Assembly: GCA_036571765.1 (NCBI GenBank)
Contig: BROE01000025.1
Location: forward strand, 3,728,222 to 3,792,221
Reading direction: 5' to 3'
Length of the DNA stretch: 64,000 nucleotides
Source of the DNA: Plecoglossus altivelis
Lineage: Eukaryota > Chordata > Actinopteri > Osmeriformes > Plecoglossidae
In this document: positions 53,908-64,000 of the stretch, piece by piece
Layout: each line of letters opens with the position of its first letter
How positions within the stretch are numbered: the first letter of the stretch is position 1
The notes under the pieces: generated by a model
Told to the model about the DNA's origin: nothing
The model's input: only the letters and a program-made list of their open reading frames with translations
The model's database searches: none
Position numbers and translations under genes: made by a program

Positions 53908-56204
53908 TTACTGCAACGCTCGATTCATAGAAGGTGATGGTCTCTTAAGTATGGCTTCTACCGAAAAAGACAAAGACTCATTGGACGTCATCTTGGTCCC
54001 CAATGGCTTGGACAGAAAGTCTTTAGCGTACCTGTCCATGCCTGTCGTTTTCAAGCTGTGGCTGTCTTTGCTGGGAACCTCTCTGTACTTGCGAGCGGCT
54101 TCCTCCAGGAGCTCTTTACAGTAGGGGCCCCGGAGCTCAGCCCCGGCCCCGGCCCTCGTTCCTACCCCGACTTTTTCACTTAAGCTCTGCTCGAACAGAG
54201 AATGAAACGAGTTGAGCTTCACAGAGAGCGAGTGCTTGGCACTGTCTTTGCTCACTTTGGCCAGGATGTGTTCGTGGCCAGGGGCGTTTGGGTTGGAGAG
54301 GGGATGGGGGCTGACAGGAAAAGCCTGTCCGAAGCCTCTCTTTGGCGGGGAGAAAGCCGATCGTTCTCGGGGTCCCCCCTGCGCAACCACGGAATAGAGG
54401 TCCCCGTGCTGGAGCTGGGGGACGTCTGGCTCGGGGAGAGGGGCGGCTCGCGACCCCTCCAGTTTGGAAGCGTCGTCCTGCTCAGACAGAGCGCTTTCAG
54501 AAGCGGCTGAGGGCATGGTCTTCGCCTCCGGAGCAGCGGAAGGCTTCATGCTCTGCATGGCGGTGGCGTTCAGCAGGCACTGCTGATAGAGGAGGGCGTC
54601 GCTGAGGTTGGCAGCGCCGCGTGGCCACATCATGAAGCCGCCCCGCGACGGGTGGAGGGGGTACTGCCGGTAGGTGGTGGCCACGCTAACGTTGGATGAG
54701 ATCAGCTCCACGTTGGCGGAGCCAGCCGCGTACTGCATGGACAGATCTAGGCAGTTGGGCCCTAAGAAATTACACATGTCCTTAGGCGGGGGCTCCATCT
54801 GCGTGCTGGATGAGTAGGCAGACTTGTAGGAGTTGTATTCTGCGGCGTGGTGAACCATGCTGCCAGGGAAGAGCAGGGAGGCCGTAGCAGCCTGGCTGGA
54901 CTCTAGAAGCTCCCGTTCTTTGTATTCCCGCTCCAGCATGATGGTCTCCAGCTCTTTGTCAGCGAAGGCTCTTCTCTTCCTCATCCTGTCACTCAGAGGT
55001 GGAGGGAGAGACGGGTTGCCCCCCATGAACGGGTCTGCCTGAACCGGGCGGTATCCTGCAAAGTGTAAGTTTAACGTCAGTTCGTTTTATTACATTTTCG
55101 CAAATGAAAGTCAAAATAACAAGTACGAAAAGTCTTAAATTTAAAACAATAATTTGTGCTTGCATGAACCCCAAAAGAAAATGAGGGTCACAGCTTAATC
55201 AATGTTGAAAACTTATGCTGAAACTAATGTTATGGTTCAGTCACCTTTGAGTGGTGCTGTCATGCAACTCAGTAGTCTACATTATTTACATGTTTAAACC
55301 AAGGTGTATGTGTCACCCAAATGACATGACTAGTTAGTGAAAAGTAAATGGACTAATATCCAAGACAAAGAGAAATTAGAACAGAACACAGGATACACAG
55401 TATAAGGTTAGAGCCTAAAGAAAGTGTGACGCAATACTCGATACCTTATCAAAATTTTAAACGAAACTAAACAAATCCAAACAAACAAAACGAAGAAAAA
55501 GAGAAAATGTAATATTAGAACTTACCTTCTAAAATACTTTTAGCCAGCATAGTTGATGGTCGAATATGTCTTTGATAGATAGTTCTCCTCTCAGTCGGAC
55601 TCTGCTTAGCAGTAATGCCTTTCTTATCCTAATAAATTTTAATAAATTAGTCATTTTTAATATTTTGCGCTAGGATGGTGCATGCCCTTTTAATTCTATT
55701 TTTCGTGAATAGCCGAACAGTTAAAGGTTTTCAAGTATAGTTTATTTTTCATACACAACTAATGATGACACACAAAGCATACAGAATATTTCTCAAACTA
55801 GAAAAATTAAGTAATACGATGGAACACATGAATTCTGCCAAGAAAAGACGTACCTCTGTCGCCTGCTGTCTCCGAAGTGCTACCTGCGCTGCCATGACGC
55901 GCTGCCTTTCCACCACCAGCAGACAGTTGGCACACTGACAGTCACGCCAGCGACAGAAACGTTTATGTCCCTTTAGACATGACACAACTCCGTGATTCCT
56001 GCAACGCGCACATTTCGGTGTTCGGCTAAGTTTCCTTTGGTCCCCCGAACAAATAATAGATCCCGATTTCTCATCGCTTTTGGTTCCAGAATTTTCGTCT
56101 CCTGCGACGGATAATGCTGAGACGCTACATTCTGCTTGGTCGTCACTTTCCGTTTCCAAGCTCTCCACATCTATTTCAAACTCCGGTCCCGATATCTCCG
56201 TCAT
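53908..56204 (-). CDS. dmrt2a: DMRT2, DM-domain transcription factor, complete, three coding exons
   Basis: Nuclear DNA-binding regulator; in vertebrates DMRT2 acts in somite/myotome patterning and, in fish, left-right asymmetry. Coding exons: 56204-55854, 55628-55526, 55055-53908 (351 + 103 + 1148 nt; 533 aa, stop TAA). The DM domain lies at residues 61-107. Its eight zinc ligands, C65, C68, H71, H80, C84, C89, C91 and C94, have exactly the spacing of the DM-family intertwined zinc site. Exon 2 reads DKKGITAKQSPTERR and ends AKSILEG. Exon 3 begins YRPVQADPF and has MRKRRAFADKELETIMLERE, LDLSMQYAAGSANVELISSN and VSVATTYRQYPL, all DMRT2 signatures. ATG 56204 is the first in-frame start after an in-frame TGA in the spliced upstream exon. 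Linkage with dmrt3 and smarca2 points to dmrt2a, not the unlinked dmrt2b of teleosts. Confidence 0.96.
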
Positions 56205-56700
56205 GTCTGCAATCGCGTCCTCGATCTCTCTCACGACCACCTGAATAGTCAGAAACACAGAAAGTAAATTTTGTTTAAAAATTTCGTAGGGTAGTTTTCA
56301 CGCGCACACACTCATACACACGAGCATTGCATTATTACTATTATATAGCTTGCCACAAAGACTCGCACTCTCAAATCATATGGCTTATAGTTCTGAAAAT
56401 GGCCTATAGAATAAATGCGTAAAACAGTATCTTACCTTTGTATAAAGATGAAGATGAGCCAATGGTTCAAGGTACAGTAGCCTTTGTAAAATCCAGATAT
56501 TTACATGTTTTTGTCCAACATGTTGTCAACGTTGATGTTGATAGACTTTATCAATTCTCCAAGCCAGGTCAAATAAGTTGTTCAAGTGTTCATTTCTGCA
56601 CTTCAAGTAATGACTTGTCCGTGATGCTGTCACTTCTATGTGCTCCAAAGTTTTCCCCAAAGCAAGGTGAAAGCACCACCCCTATGAAGAATTTGGGAGT
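56205..56700 (-). other. dmrt2a: dmrt2 5' UTR: untranslated first exon and splice junction
   Basis: The DM exon starts after acceptor CTATTCAG at 56240. An upstream exon ends at 56436 with a strong donor (AAAG then GTAAG). Joining the two keeps the frame open for some 40 codons upstream of the ATG, to a TGA with no intervening ATG. Translation therefore starts at 56204. The 5' edge of the first exon near 56700 is a guess from the promoter words beyond it. Confidence 0.6.
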
Positions 56701-56704
56701 GCAC

Positions 56705-56740
56705 TGAATGCATTTTGATTGGCTGGTTTTAAACATCACG
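56705..56740 (-). promoter_or_regulatory. candidate dmrt2 core promoter with CCAAT box
   Basis: On the minus strand CAGCCAATCA gives a CCAAT box at about 56716-56725, next to TTTAAAA that could act as a TATA-like element. Distance to the first-exon donor (about 270-300 nt) fits a short untranslated exon. No experimental start is known to me. Confidence 0.35.
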
Positions 56741-59700
56741 CTCTTATTTGCCCCAACATTTTCCTTCTTTTTGGGGACTTCATGTTACAAATGAAAACGA
56801 TTTAGTAGTTAATAAACTAATCAGATATGCAAGTGTCTTAGCCTGTGAATTGTATTTTAAGAGGTATGACTATAGGAGTTTGTCTTAGACCGCGCATAAT
56901 ATATCGATAAAAAGAATAAACACAAAGAAATACGGGAACTTTAATTGAATATAGACTGTGGACTGTTATTTTCGTATTCTTGTTTTAATATCACAATATC
57001 ATGAATAGTGCAACATCGCGAGGATGAATGCTGCCCCTATTTATTCTACTTTCAATTCAAAGTGTTATCGATTTCATAAACTTGCTTCATTTGAAGTCAC
57101 ATTCAAGGATTTCACTTCATATTTAGTTCTAAACATTCTACACATTGTTAAAACGCAATCCAACAATTAGTTAGATGAGAATGGATCAGGTGGTGACAAG
57201 TTGATGCCAAGTCCCCAGTCATTTGAACAGGTATCGCCAATTTAACCTGCGGGAGTGATTTTTTGAACTGTTCTGTTTGGGCTTCAAACTCTTTTGCGCA
57301 GGATTCACGAAAGAAGGATGGTGGGACTGCAGGCCTACAGATGCGACGGGATAAGAATGTTTTCACAACAAACGCGTTTGTAAAAGCACATTGTCAGCAT
57401 GCGGGACTCAAAACAAAACTTTTACTGCCCCATATCACCGGCTTTGTGTGATAGTTAAAAACAAAAAAAGAAAATCAAAGTAGTCATCATATCACCACTT
57501 TAACGCCCATGCCTGAAAAGCAAATGCGATGTAAAAGTGACATCTGTGGAATTCAGGCAATATCCTTGTGGGAACCTAATCTTCGAGACCATAGGCTGCT
57601 GCATGCAAGAAATACAGGCAGTTTAGAGACCGTTTCCGTTTGCCTTATGTTTCTACCGAACGTTTAAGTCAACCTTTGAATGTGTTCACCTTGTTGGCCA
57701 ATAAACCTAATGTTTTAATAACAGTACATTTTCTATTGATGGCACACGTATTTTAATGGCTAAATGACCCTTGAAAGCATTGTTCACATTCAATCCGTTT
57801 TGTCTGTTAATGATGTTTTTTTCCCTAGGGCATAGTGCCAATAGATACAGTCTAAAATATTGTAATTCGTCAAAATGTAAGATATAATATCCTTAGGACA
57901 TTTTTGTGCAAACATAAATACGATACTCAGACGCTAAATACGTTACGAGTGAAACGAAACGTGAGTAGCGTTAGGCTGAAATGACCAAGCATCAGTAACA
58001 TAACGGATATAGATAATGTATGTTATTGTATAAGGATAACATAATATCAATAGATCATTACAAAGTTAGAATAGCGTATAAACCTGGATGATTGATGTAG
58101 ATGTTATTTCAGGAAGCTGAACAGACTAGGTCTATCCGATAAAATATAAGAATTTCGAAAACACAAGGTTTGACTGAGACATGCTGGACTTTCACATGTG
58201 GTGAAGACGTCAGCCATGCAGGTGTAGCTTCGCCTTTCCTAGTCTTCTTTAATTTATTGGCAAGTTTACGACCCAGCTACCTTGAGCGCTACCCTGGGTG
58301 CAATCCTTATAAAGAATGCTTTGATCTTGCCCGGTCACTCTCTTCAAAATAGATAGATGGCTAATTATGAGTATCGCATCATGTCTATGTGAGGTGTTCG
58401 CCTTTCAGGGGAACAAAAGTTTTTACTTTATTCAGAGGGCAACCTCAAGTCATTTACAGGCTATACTGTGCTTATGTGAACGCTTCGAAATAAGTGTATC
58501 AAGTAGACCGACTTTCTATTTATAAATAGAGCATGTCAATTGTTTAAATGTAGGCTATATGGTCTATACGAGAAGATGATATACATCTTTTGATCATGTA
58601 GATATTTATCAGTGTTGGGCATTTGCTAATGCTGAGATAAAACCTTACGCATATGCCTTGCCGTTTCGTTCTCGTGGGACTCGCAACAAGTTGCTCTTTC
58701 TCCTCGCAGTAAAGTGAAACTTGAGCTGTTTACACATAAGAGGTTGGCTATGTGGGATCTTTGGTACCGTTATGTTAATTAGCTTTCAAGAACACCGTGG
58801 TAGATCGGAAGTCCGAACACAATATTTCACACGGTTAATTTAAATTACGTAACAGGACTTCTTTCCTTACTCACCCATTAACGTCTAAAGGAGCCTTGAA
58901 ACGCCGTTTTAAATGTTATTAAAAATCAAATGTCTTAAGATGTAGGCTTGGTTACAATAACAGTTTGTCAGTTATGCACACCCTGAAGCCTTCAACAATA
59001 CGGTGGTAGGTACATGTTTGATCAATCGACTGTGGATTGGACCATGCTAATCACATAAATGGAGCACGGGGTAAATTGGCAGTGACTGCAAGCCGTCACG
59101 TGACTGATGTTGGAAACTAGCATAATCCCCTCAGGTTCCTTCCAGGGAAGTTTGTAAAATGAATGGCCAACTTTCACCGCGTTTATCCTATCCTATTATT
59201 CATTTCCAATTATATGTTTTGTACACTATATTGTAGTTTTACTTCCATTTTATTTCCTCTAGCCCGTATTCATATTTTATTTGAACACTGATAAATATTG
59301 AATGCAATCAAAAATAGTTTGTTAAAAAACTGAGTTAAATCGGTTAGAACAGGAAGTAAATGAACCAGTCATATAAACTCAAGAGCAGCATGTAGACCAG
59401 TAGGCCTACTTCTCTTAGCCACTTGGGGGCAGGATTGAGCTATATTAGAATTCCTGTATCAGGAGCAGAGCTTCTGTTTGGGACATGCCTGGTGACAGCT
59501 CACAGCTCCGGTTCCACACCGAATTACAAGGATGCAGGTCTGGGTCTAAAAGCGAGGAGGCCTATGCCTGTACTGTGACACATAACGACCAATTGTGTCC
59601 TGTGTATGAAGCAAGCCATTTGTATTTAGGGTTCACATTAACTGCTCAATCCGATAATTAAACATTTCTAATACGAATATACATAATGAATAATAATAGC

Positions 59701-61186
59701 GACCTCTCATTACCTAAACAACTGCTGCAGTATGCCCCATGTCCCACATAAGTGAGTAACCAAGGGGTTATTGAAGCTGTCCTGATTCATTTCCCATCCC
59801 ATTAGTACCTAACCATCTGTATGATGTTCTTTCTTCGCTTACAGCGGTGCCGTGCAAAGCCATGAAGGGCAACTATCAAACATCGGCCCACCTAACGATA
59901 TAGGTGGAGGAAGTTGCAATCCTCTTTGAGAATAGTCAAGCCTGAAGGAGCAATCCTAAATATGAGAGAATGAACGCGTAAGGTACGGGATGGAGTAATT
60001 GATAGACGATTAGGCAGGATGTCCATCCATTTATACAATTTCCCATTGTCTAGATTTCAAGTGCCTCAAGGTTTAGGGCTATACTATTGCAATACAAAAT
60101 AGACATATTTCCCTTGCGTAACCATTTCTTTTCTCATGATTTTGTCATCCTCAACCATAGTAGCGCATAGTAGTTATCTGCATTATTTTGGGGGAAAATG
60201 TAACTACCTATTGTTGTGTGTTAAATTAGAATTATTAGACAATTGTGACTTTTTGCAAACATTTCTTACCTTCTCCCTTTGTCAATCCTTTCAATAGGCC
60301 TGTCCAAGATTTACTGATGTATCCATATATATTTTAGGCTCATTGATTAGGATCCGTTTATGTCTAAGTTCATTTTAATATGAAAATGGCACTTTTAAAA
60401 CGGATCAGTTACATTTGATAGGTGGTATCAGATAACCATACAATGAGATTTATTCAGTAAAATAGAAATGTTTTGTTTCAAATTTTGGAAGCGGCCAGCT
60501 ACCTCAATTAATCCTTTTAATCCCTTAATTTAATTAATCCTGTTCCTGCCGACCGCCAACCGTAAATACATAATTTCTGCGCCACTCGATTGGGGGGAAT
60601 GTTTTCGTTATACTTTATCCTTATCCGCTCGCCTTCAATGAGTTTTTAAGAAAGCTGCATTGTAAAGCCCAACAAATCATTTATCCGTGCGATAGGCTTT
60701 CACCAACAGCATTTCGACTTAATAGTGTCGCGCGTATATATGTTTGGATGACGGGTGTAGGCCAAAGCAAAAAATAACTAGGCCGACAGGGATCGCAGTC
60801 ATATTTATTGTGTCCATTTATTTTTTGCTAACACGAAAATCAGTACAAGCAACGTCACTTGCAGAATTTCACATCCTTAATATACGTTTTTAAACTTCAT
60901 ACAATGTCCTGTTCGTGAGAATAATTTGTTGTTAAAGAGTTATTAAATATCTTAATGTCACCCTTATGTTTAGTAGATTCGAGGCAATGGAATCATGATT
61001 TGTTTGTTTAGCAGCACACCATATTAAACATGTTTACTCACTGTTTACAATTTTTTCCTCCTCGATTAACAGAAATACTGAACAGAAATACAACGTTTAA
61101 AGTATTTCACTTGCTGTGATACTCAGCACTGAGCTCACCCGGTTTCCATTTATGATCCTGATGGTGACTGACAGCTATAGGGGGCC
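56741..61186. other. dmrt2-dmrt3 spacer
   Basis: About 4.4 kb with no exon. It holds a CTCF-like word (CCACTTGGGGGCAG near 59420-59433) and, at 60508-60540, three TTAATCC sites. As the gap between two co-linked dmrt genes it probably holds promoter-proximal control of dmrt2 and 3' control of dmrt3. Confidence 0.55.
60508..60540 (+). promoter_or_regulatory. cluster of three TTAATCC homeodomain-type sites
   Basis: TTAATCC occurs at 60508-60514, 60517-60523 and 60534-60540, all on the plus strand, within an AT-rich 33-bp run. TAATCC is the core bound by K50 homeodomains (OTX, PITX, GSC). The clustering is visible; the binding is inference. Confidence 0.35.
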
Positions 61187-61535
61187 TCTGTGGAGATTGG
61201 AGAACCTTCCAGAACAGCCATCTCTGCAACGCTCAACCACCTGGGTCTTTATGATAGCTTGGCCAGACTAAGCCCCTCCTTAATAAATGGTACATGACAG
61301 CCCACTTGGAGTTTGCCAAAAAAGGCACCTAAAGGACTCTCAAAGCCATAATAATCTAGATTTACTACCGACCCAAACCCTAACCCTCAATGCCAAATGC
61401 GTTGTCTGGGGGATATCAGGCACTCCTTATCACCTGCACAACACTGTCCTTACAGACTTGCAGACTGTGGTCCAGATTCTGGAAACCTGTTCCAAAGAAA
61501 CTCAGGACCTCTTTCAAGAAGAGTCCAGACTGTAA
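61187..61535 (+). pseudogene. dead Tc1/mariner transposase fragment
   Basis: The plus strand matches the fish Tc1 transposase gene in order: GAACCTTCCAGAACAGCC, CATCTCTGCAACGCTC, TGGCCAGACTAAGCC, CATGACAGCCCACTTGGAG, TTTGCCAAAAAAGGCACC, AAAGGACTCTCA. Then, after a scrambled or deleted stretch, it reads AATGCCAAATGCGTTGTCTG, AGGCACTCCTTATCACCTG and finally CTCAGGACCTC. One frame still reads KRHLKDSQ and LNAKCVVWG. Frame shifts, an internal loss where Tc1 would have the TMRNKILWSDE region, and no visible terminal inverted repeats show a long-dead fragment. Confidence 0.85.
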
Positions 61536-62332
61536 GCACTAATCAGATGGAAATTCAAAGGGCAGAGAATGACAAAATAGTTACATGAATATGATATTTC
61601 TGTCTTGAAATGTGGTCAATGTTATGAGTCTGTTACCTGTCTAATTGCACTTTGCAAGCATGAACTATATGTTCATCTTAGAGCGTGTTATACGGAAGAG
61701 AGCTATCATTAGGAATTACCAAGACAACATAACATTGGTCAAGTACAACATAATTGAAACACATTTTAGTCATGTAAAAATGTTATGACTGACCTGATGA
61801 TGATGTGTGAATATTCAGTCAAAGGAATCCATTAAATAGTCTTCCTATCAGCAAATAGCCCATTTTGTTTGTGGTCTAGAAATCAATTTGGCCACCCATT
61901 TTATTATTTCTTGTACAAAGACATTTGATCAGCAGTACAACATATGAGTGGATGCATTGTCAGACAAATAAAAAACAGAAGATATGAGTTTATATTGATA
62001 TATAAAAAGGATTCTAATATAAGACTTCAAACCACAGTGCAGCATGTGCACAGCATCCAGCAGAATAGTTAAACATCCAGAAATACTTGATGTCTTAATA
62101 TGTTTTATTATATTAGTTAGTGGATAAATTAATAACAATGTGGCATTACTAAGGTTTATCTGGCATACTATTAACATGCATTACTGAAGATCTTTACATT
62201 TCAGTTTCACGCATGCATACAGGAGATGAAGATTTTCACAATACAATTTTACTTTGACATTAATAATTTGGTCATATCCATTGCTAACAGAATATATTAT
62301 AAATACCATGATGGCAATGTTACAGGATAATA
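61536..62332. other. spacer between Tc1 remnant and dmrt3 3' end
   Basis: AT-rich. Minus-strand AATAAA at 62104-62109 could be a distal dmrt3 poly(A) site, in which case part of this block is 3' UTR. No other feature seen. Confidence 0.5.
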
Positions 62333-62338
62333 TTTATT
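62333..62338 (-). terminator. dmrt3: candidate dmrt3 poly(A) signal
   Basis: AATAAA on the minus strand in TGAATAAATA, about 145 nt after the dmrt3 stop. It is the first canonical hexamer; 62104-62109 is an alternative. Confidence 0.5.
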
Positions 62339-62483
62339 CAACATTCAAGTAGGCAGCTGCTTAAGTTGAGTCCAAAGAACAGAAGTACCCTTTTCAATAT
62401 ATTCCTTGCAATAAAACACATTTGATCTTCACCGCAATACTTTTTTGGTGTCTCCATTGCCATGTAGCAGTATTCATTCATGA

Positions 62484-63499
62484 TTAGGTGGAAGAGTTTA
62501 AGATCCGTGAGTCTGAAGAATCGGACCGCTCATCGTATTCCTCCTCCGGTGCGTAGATGCTGGGTTTAGGGTTGACCACTGGGCAGCCGTCCTCCTGGAT
62601 GATGATCCGGTGGTCTTCCGGGGATCGAGACGACAGCACGGGGGAACCGCGAAACACCCCGCCCCCGGACGCTGCGGCGGCGGAGGGGGCGAACGAGGAG
62701 ACGTACTGGGCGGCAGAGCGGAGCTGATACTGCTGCTGCAGAGTCATGGTGTTCCAGAGCGTCACGTCGTTGTGCATGAAGGGACTGGCCTGCGAGCGCG
62801 TGAGCGAGTTGCGCAGCATGAGCGGGTAGCGGGGCGGCTGGGGGAAGGAGGGATGCTGCAGGGGCATGCCCAGAGCGCCTGTGGGCACCATGCTGGAGGT
62901 CGAGTCGGAAGAGAAGCGAAGGGACTCCGGCACCCGGAATGCTGAGCCCACTGACCACTTGGCAGAGCTGGACATGGGGTGGTAGGAGCCCAAGGTGTGT
63001 TCAAACAGATGGCCGTTAGACGGAAGCATGAGGGTGTCGGAGTGCGAGTCTGAGTCGGGGTGCCGGCTGGAGTCGGACGTCCGGCTAGACAAAAGTACCT
63101 CGATGGCCCCCACCAGGTCCCCTCCACACCCCTTGAGGATGAGGTCCAGGACAGGGGGCTTGTGAGCGGGGAAGATCTTCTTGAGCACTTCCAGAGGAGG
63201 ACGGTTGGATCGGAGGTTGAACGGCAGGGAGACCGACCCGGAAAGCCCTTCGATCAGCAGGTTTGGTTCTCCGGGGTACTTGGGAGGGCTCTCACCTTTC
63301 GGCTCCCTCTCGGCGGTGCAAACTTTGGAGAGGGTGTAGCCTCCCTCCTCGGGCTGGGAGGGGAGATCCAGGGGCTCCTGGTTGCAGCAGGAGTTTGGTT
63401 TTGAGCCCTCAGGGGAGCTACTAGGATCTTGCTCCTTCTCGCTGGACGTCCCCCCATTTTCGCCTCCAGACTGCTCACCAGACACGTCCTCATTCAGAT
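62484..63499 (-). CDS. dmrt3: DMRT3, last exon (partial gene; DM-domain exon lies outside the window)
   Basis: DM-domain transcription factor known from spinal commissural interneurons and gonad. This exon starts after acceptor CTGTTTCAG at 63499 with two bases of a split codon, then LNEDVSGEQ, and runs 337 codons to TAA at 62484-62486. The DMA domain (CUE-like, found in DMRT3/4/5) is at 63203-63081: RPPLEVLKKIFPAHKPP then VLDLILKGCGGDLVGAIEVL. The C-terminus YDERSDSSDSR is a DMRT3 hallmark and separates it from DMRT4 and DMRT5. There is an alanine/glycine run (SAAAASGGG) in the second half. The DM zinc fingers must be in an upstream exon beyond 64000; none is seen at 63500-64000. The exon is GC-richer than its flanks. 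Confidence 0.94.
63081..63203 (-). other. dmrt3: dmrt3 DMA domain
   Basis: About 41 codons from RPPLEV to LLSSR. In the DMRT A-type proteins this helical module follows the DM domain and resembles ubiquitin-binding CUE folds. The segment is intact with no stop. Confidence 0.9.
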
Positions 63500-64000
63500 C
63501 TGAAACAGAGCAGAGAGAATAAGCAAGCGGTCTTGTTTTTAATGTTTCAGACCTGTCTTATACAAACACAATTACAGATTTTACCCGCCCTTAATTGAGG
63601 TTTAATACCATGACACAATCTGATCAAACCTTATTAAAGAGAGATGCAACATGCAAGTTGGAAGTCATAAATTTGTCTTCCGACATTGTGATTTATGGGG
63701 AATTTTCCCACTTCAAGCTATTAGCAGAAACTGCTGACATGAGGAACGTCAAGTCAATACCTTCTAACCACATTTTGTAAACTAACTGCCTGTTGTTTGG
63801 TAACATTTCACTTAAAGTTGACTTCTCGCAGAATTTTATGCTGATTACATTTAATCTACCCAGTCCAGCACTGTTTACTGTAATCTTTTAACTCACTGAA
63901 GTGTACATGTCAATTCTAAAGTAGTCCACAGGAATCGTCCCTGATAAAGTGTCCTATTTAATTCTGTAGTTAGGCTTTAGGTCAATACATTAAAGAATAT
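63500..64000 (-). other. dmrt3 intron (5' part off the window)
   Basis: AT-rich sequence upstream of the dmrt3 last exon, without a DM-domain exon or any other recognisable feature. The polypyrimidine tract CTCTCTGCTCTGTTTCAG borders the exon. Confidence 0.75.

Noticed and set aside
62610..62945. 111-codon plus-strand frame opposite dmrt3 exon
   Set aside because: Antisense shadow of the GC-rich dmrt3 exon; arginine/glycine-rich composition follows from codon bias of the real gene. The same applies to plus-strand frames at 63060-63404 and 54202-54605.
63500..64000. Search for the dmrt3 DM-domain exon
   Set aside because: No cysteine/histidine pattern or RTPKCARCRNHG-type sequence in any frame; the exon must lie beyond the window.

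Overview
The window is vertebrate nuclear DNA, almost certainly from a teleost fish. It has short canonical GT-AG introns, AT-rich spacers, GT/TC microsatellites and fish-type interspersed repeats. The protein-coding content is a conserved vertebrate block, smarca2 - dmrt2 - dmrt3, with all three genes on the minus strand. In human the same genes lie in the same relative order next to DMRT1. Nothing in the window is prokaryotic or viral.

Layout from left to right. Positions 1-3501 are the 3' flank or 3' UTR of smarca2. Positions 3502-17458 hold the whole smarca2 coding sequence, the BRM ATPase of SWI/SNF (BAF) chromatin remodelling complexes. I placed 33 coding exons whose phases agree end to end (4701 nt, 1566 codons plus stop). 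They include one extra in-frame exon of 84 nt that looks like a cassette. About 17.46-18.5 kb is 5' flank with candidate non-coding first exons. About 18.5-53.6 kb is a 35-kb stretch without a recognisable gene. It holds several interspersed repeats, microsatellites, strong G-quadruplex motifs and likely regulatory DNA. Positions 53.6-56.7 kb hold the complete dmrt2 gene: a non-coding first exon, the DM zinc-finger exon, a small middle exon and a large last exon (533 aa). About 56.7-62.3 kb is the dmrt2-dmrt3 spacer, with a dead Tc1 transposase fragment at 61.19-61.54 kb and a cluster of homeodomain-type sites near 60.5 kb. Positions 62484-63499 are the last exon of dmrt3 with its DMA domain. 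Its DM-domain exon lies beyond position 64000.

Functionally, smarca2 encodes a chromatin-remodelling motor, while dmrt2 and dmrt3 encode DM-domain transcription factors used in somite and left-right patterning (dmrt2) and in spinal interneuron and gonad development (dmrt3). Linkage to dmrt3 and smarca2 marks this dmrt2 as the dmrt2a copy of teleosts. The genes are not an operon. The long smarca2-dmrt2 gap is the natural place for distal enhancers of the dmrt cluster.

I found no undescribed gene system. The points most worth testing are the 84-nt smarca2 exon, a 30-nt alternative donor in smarca2 exon 25, the homeodomain-site cluster, the G-quadruplex series and a few enhancer-like stretches. 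Species and transposon family names beyond Tc1 are not asserted. All comparisons with human or other species are from memory.
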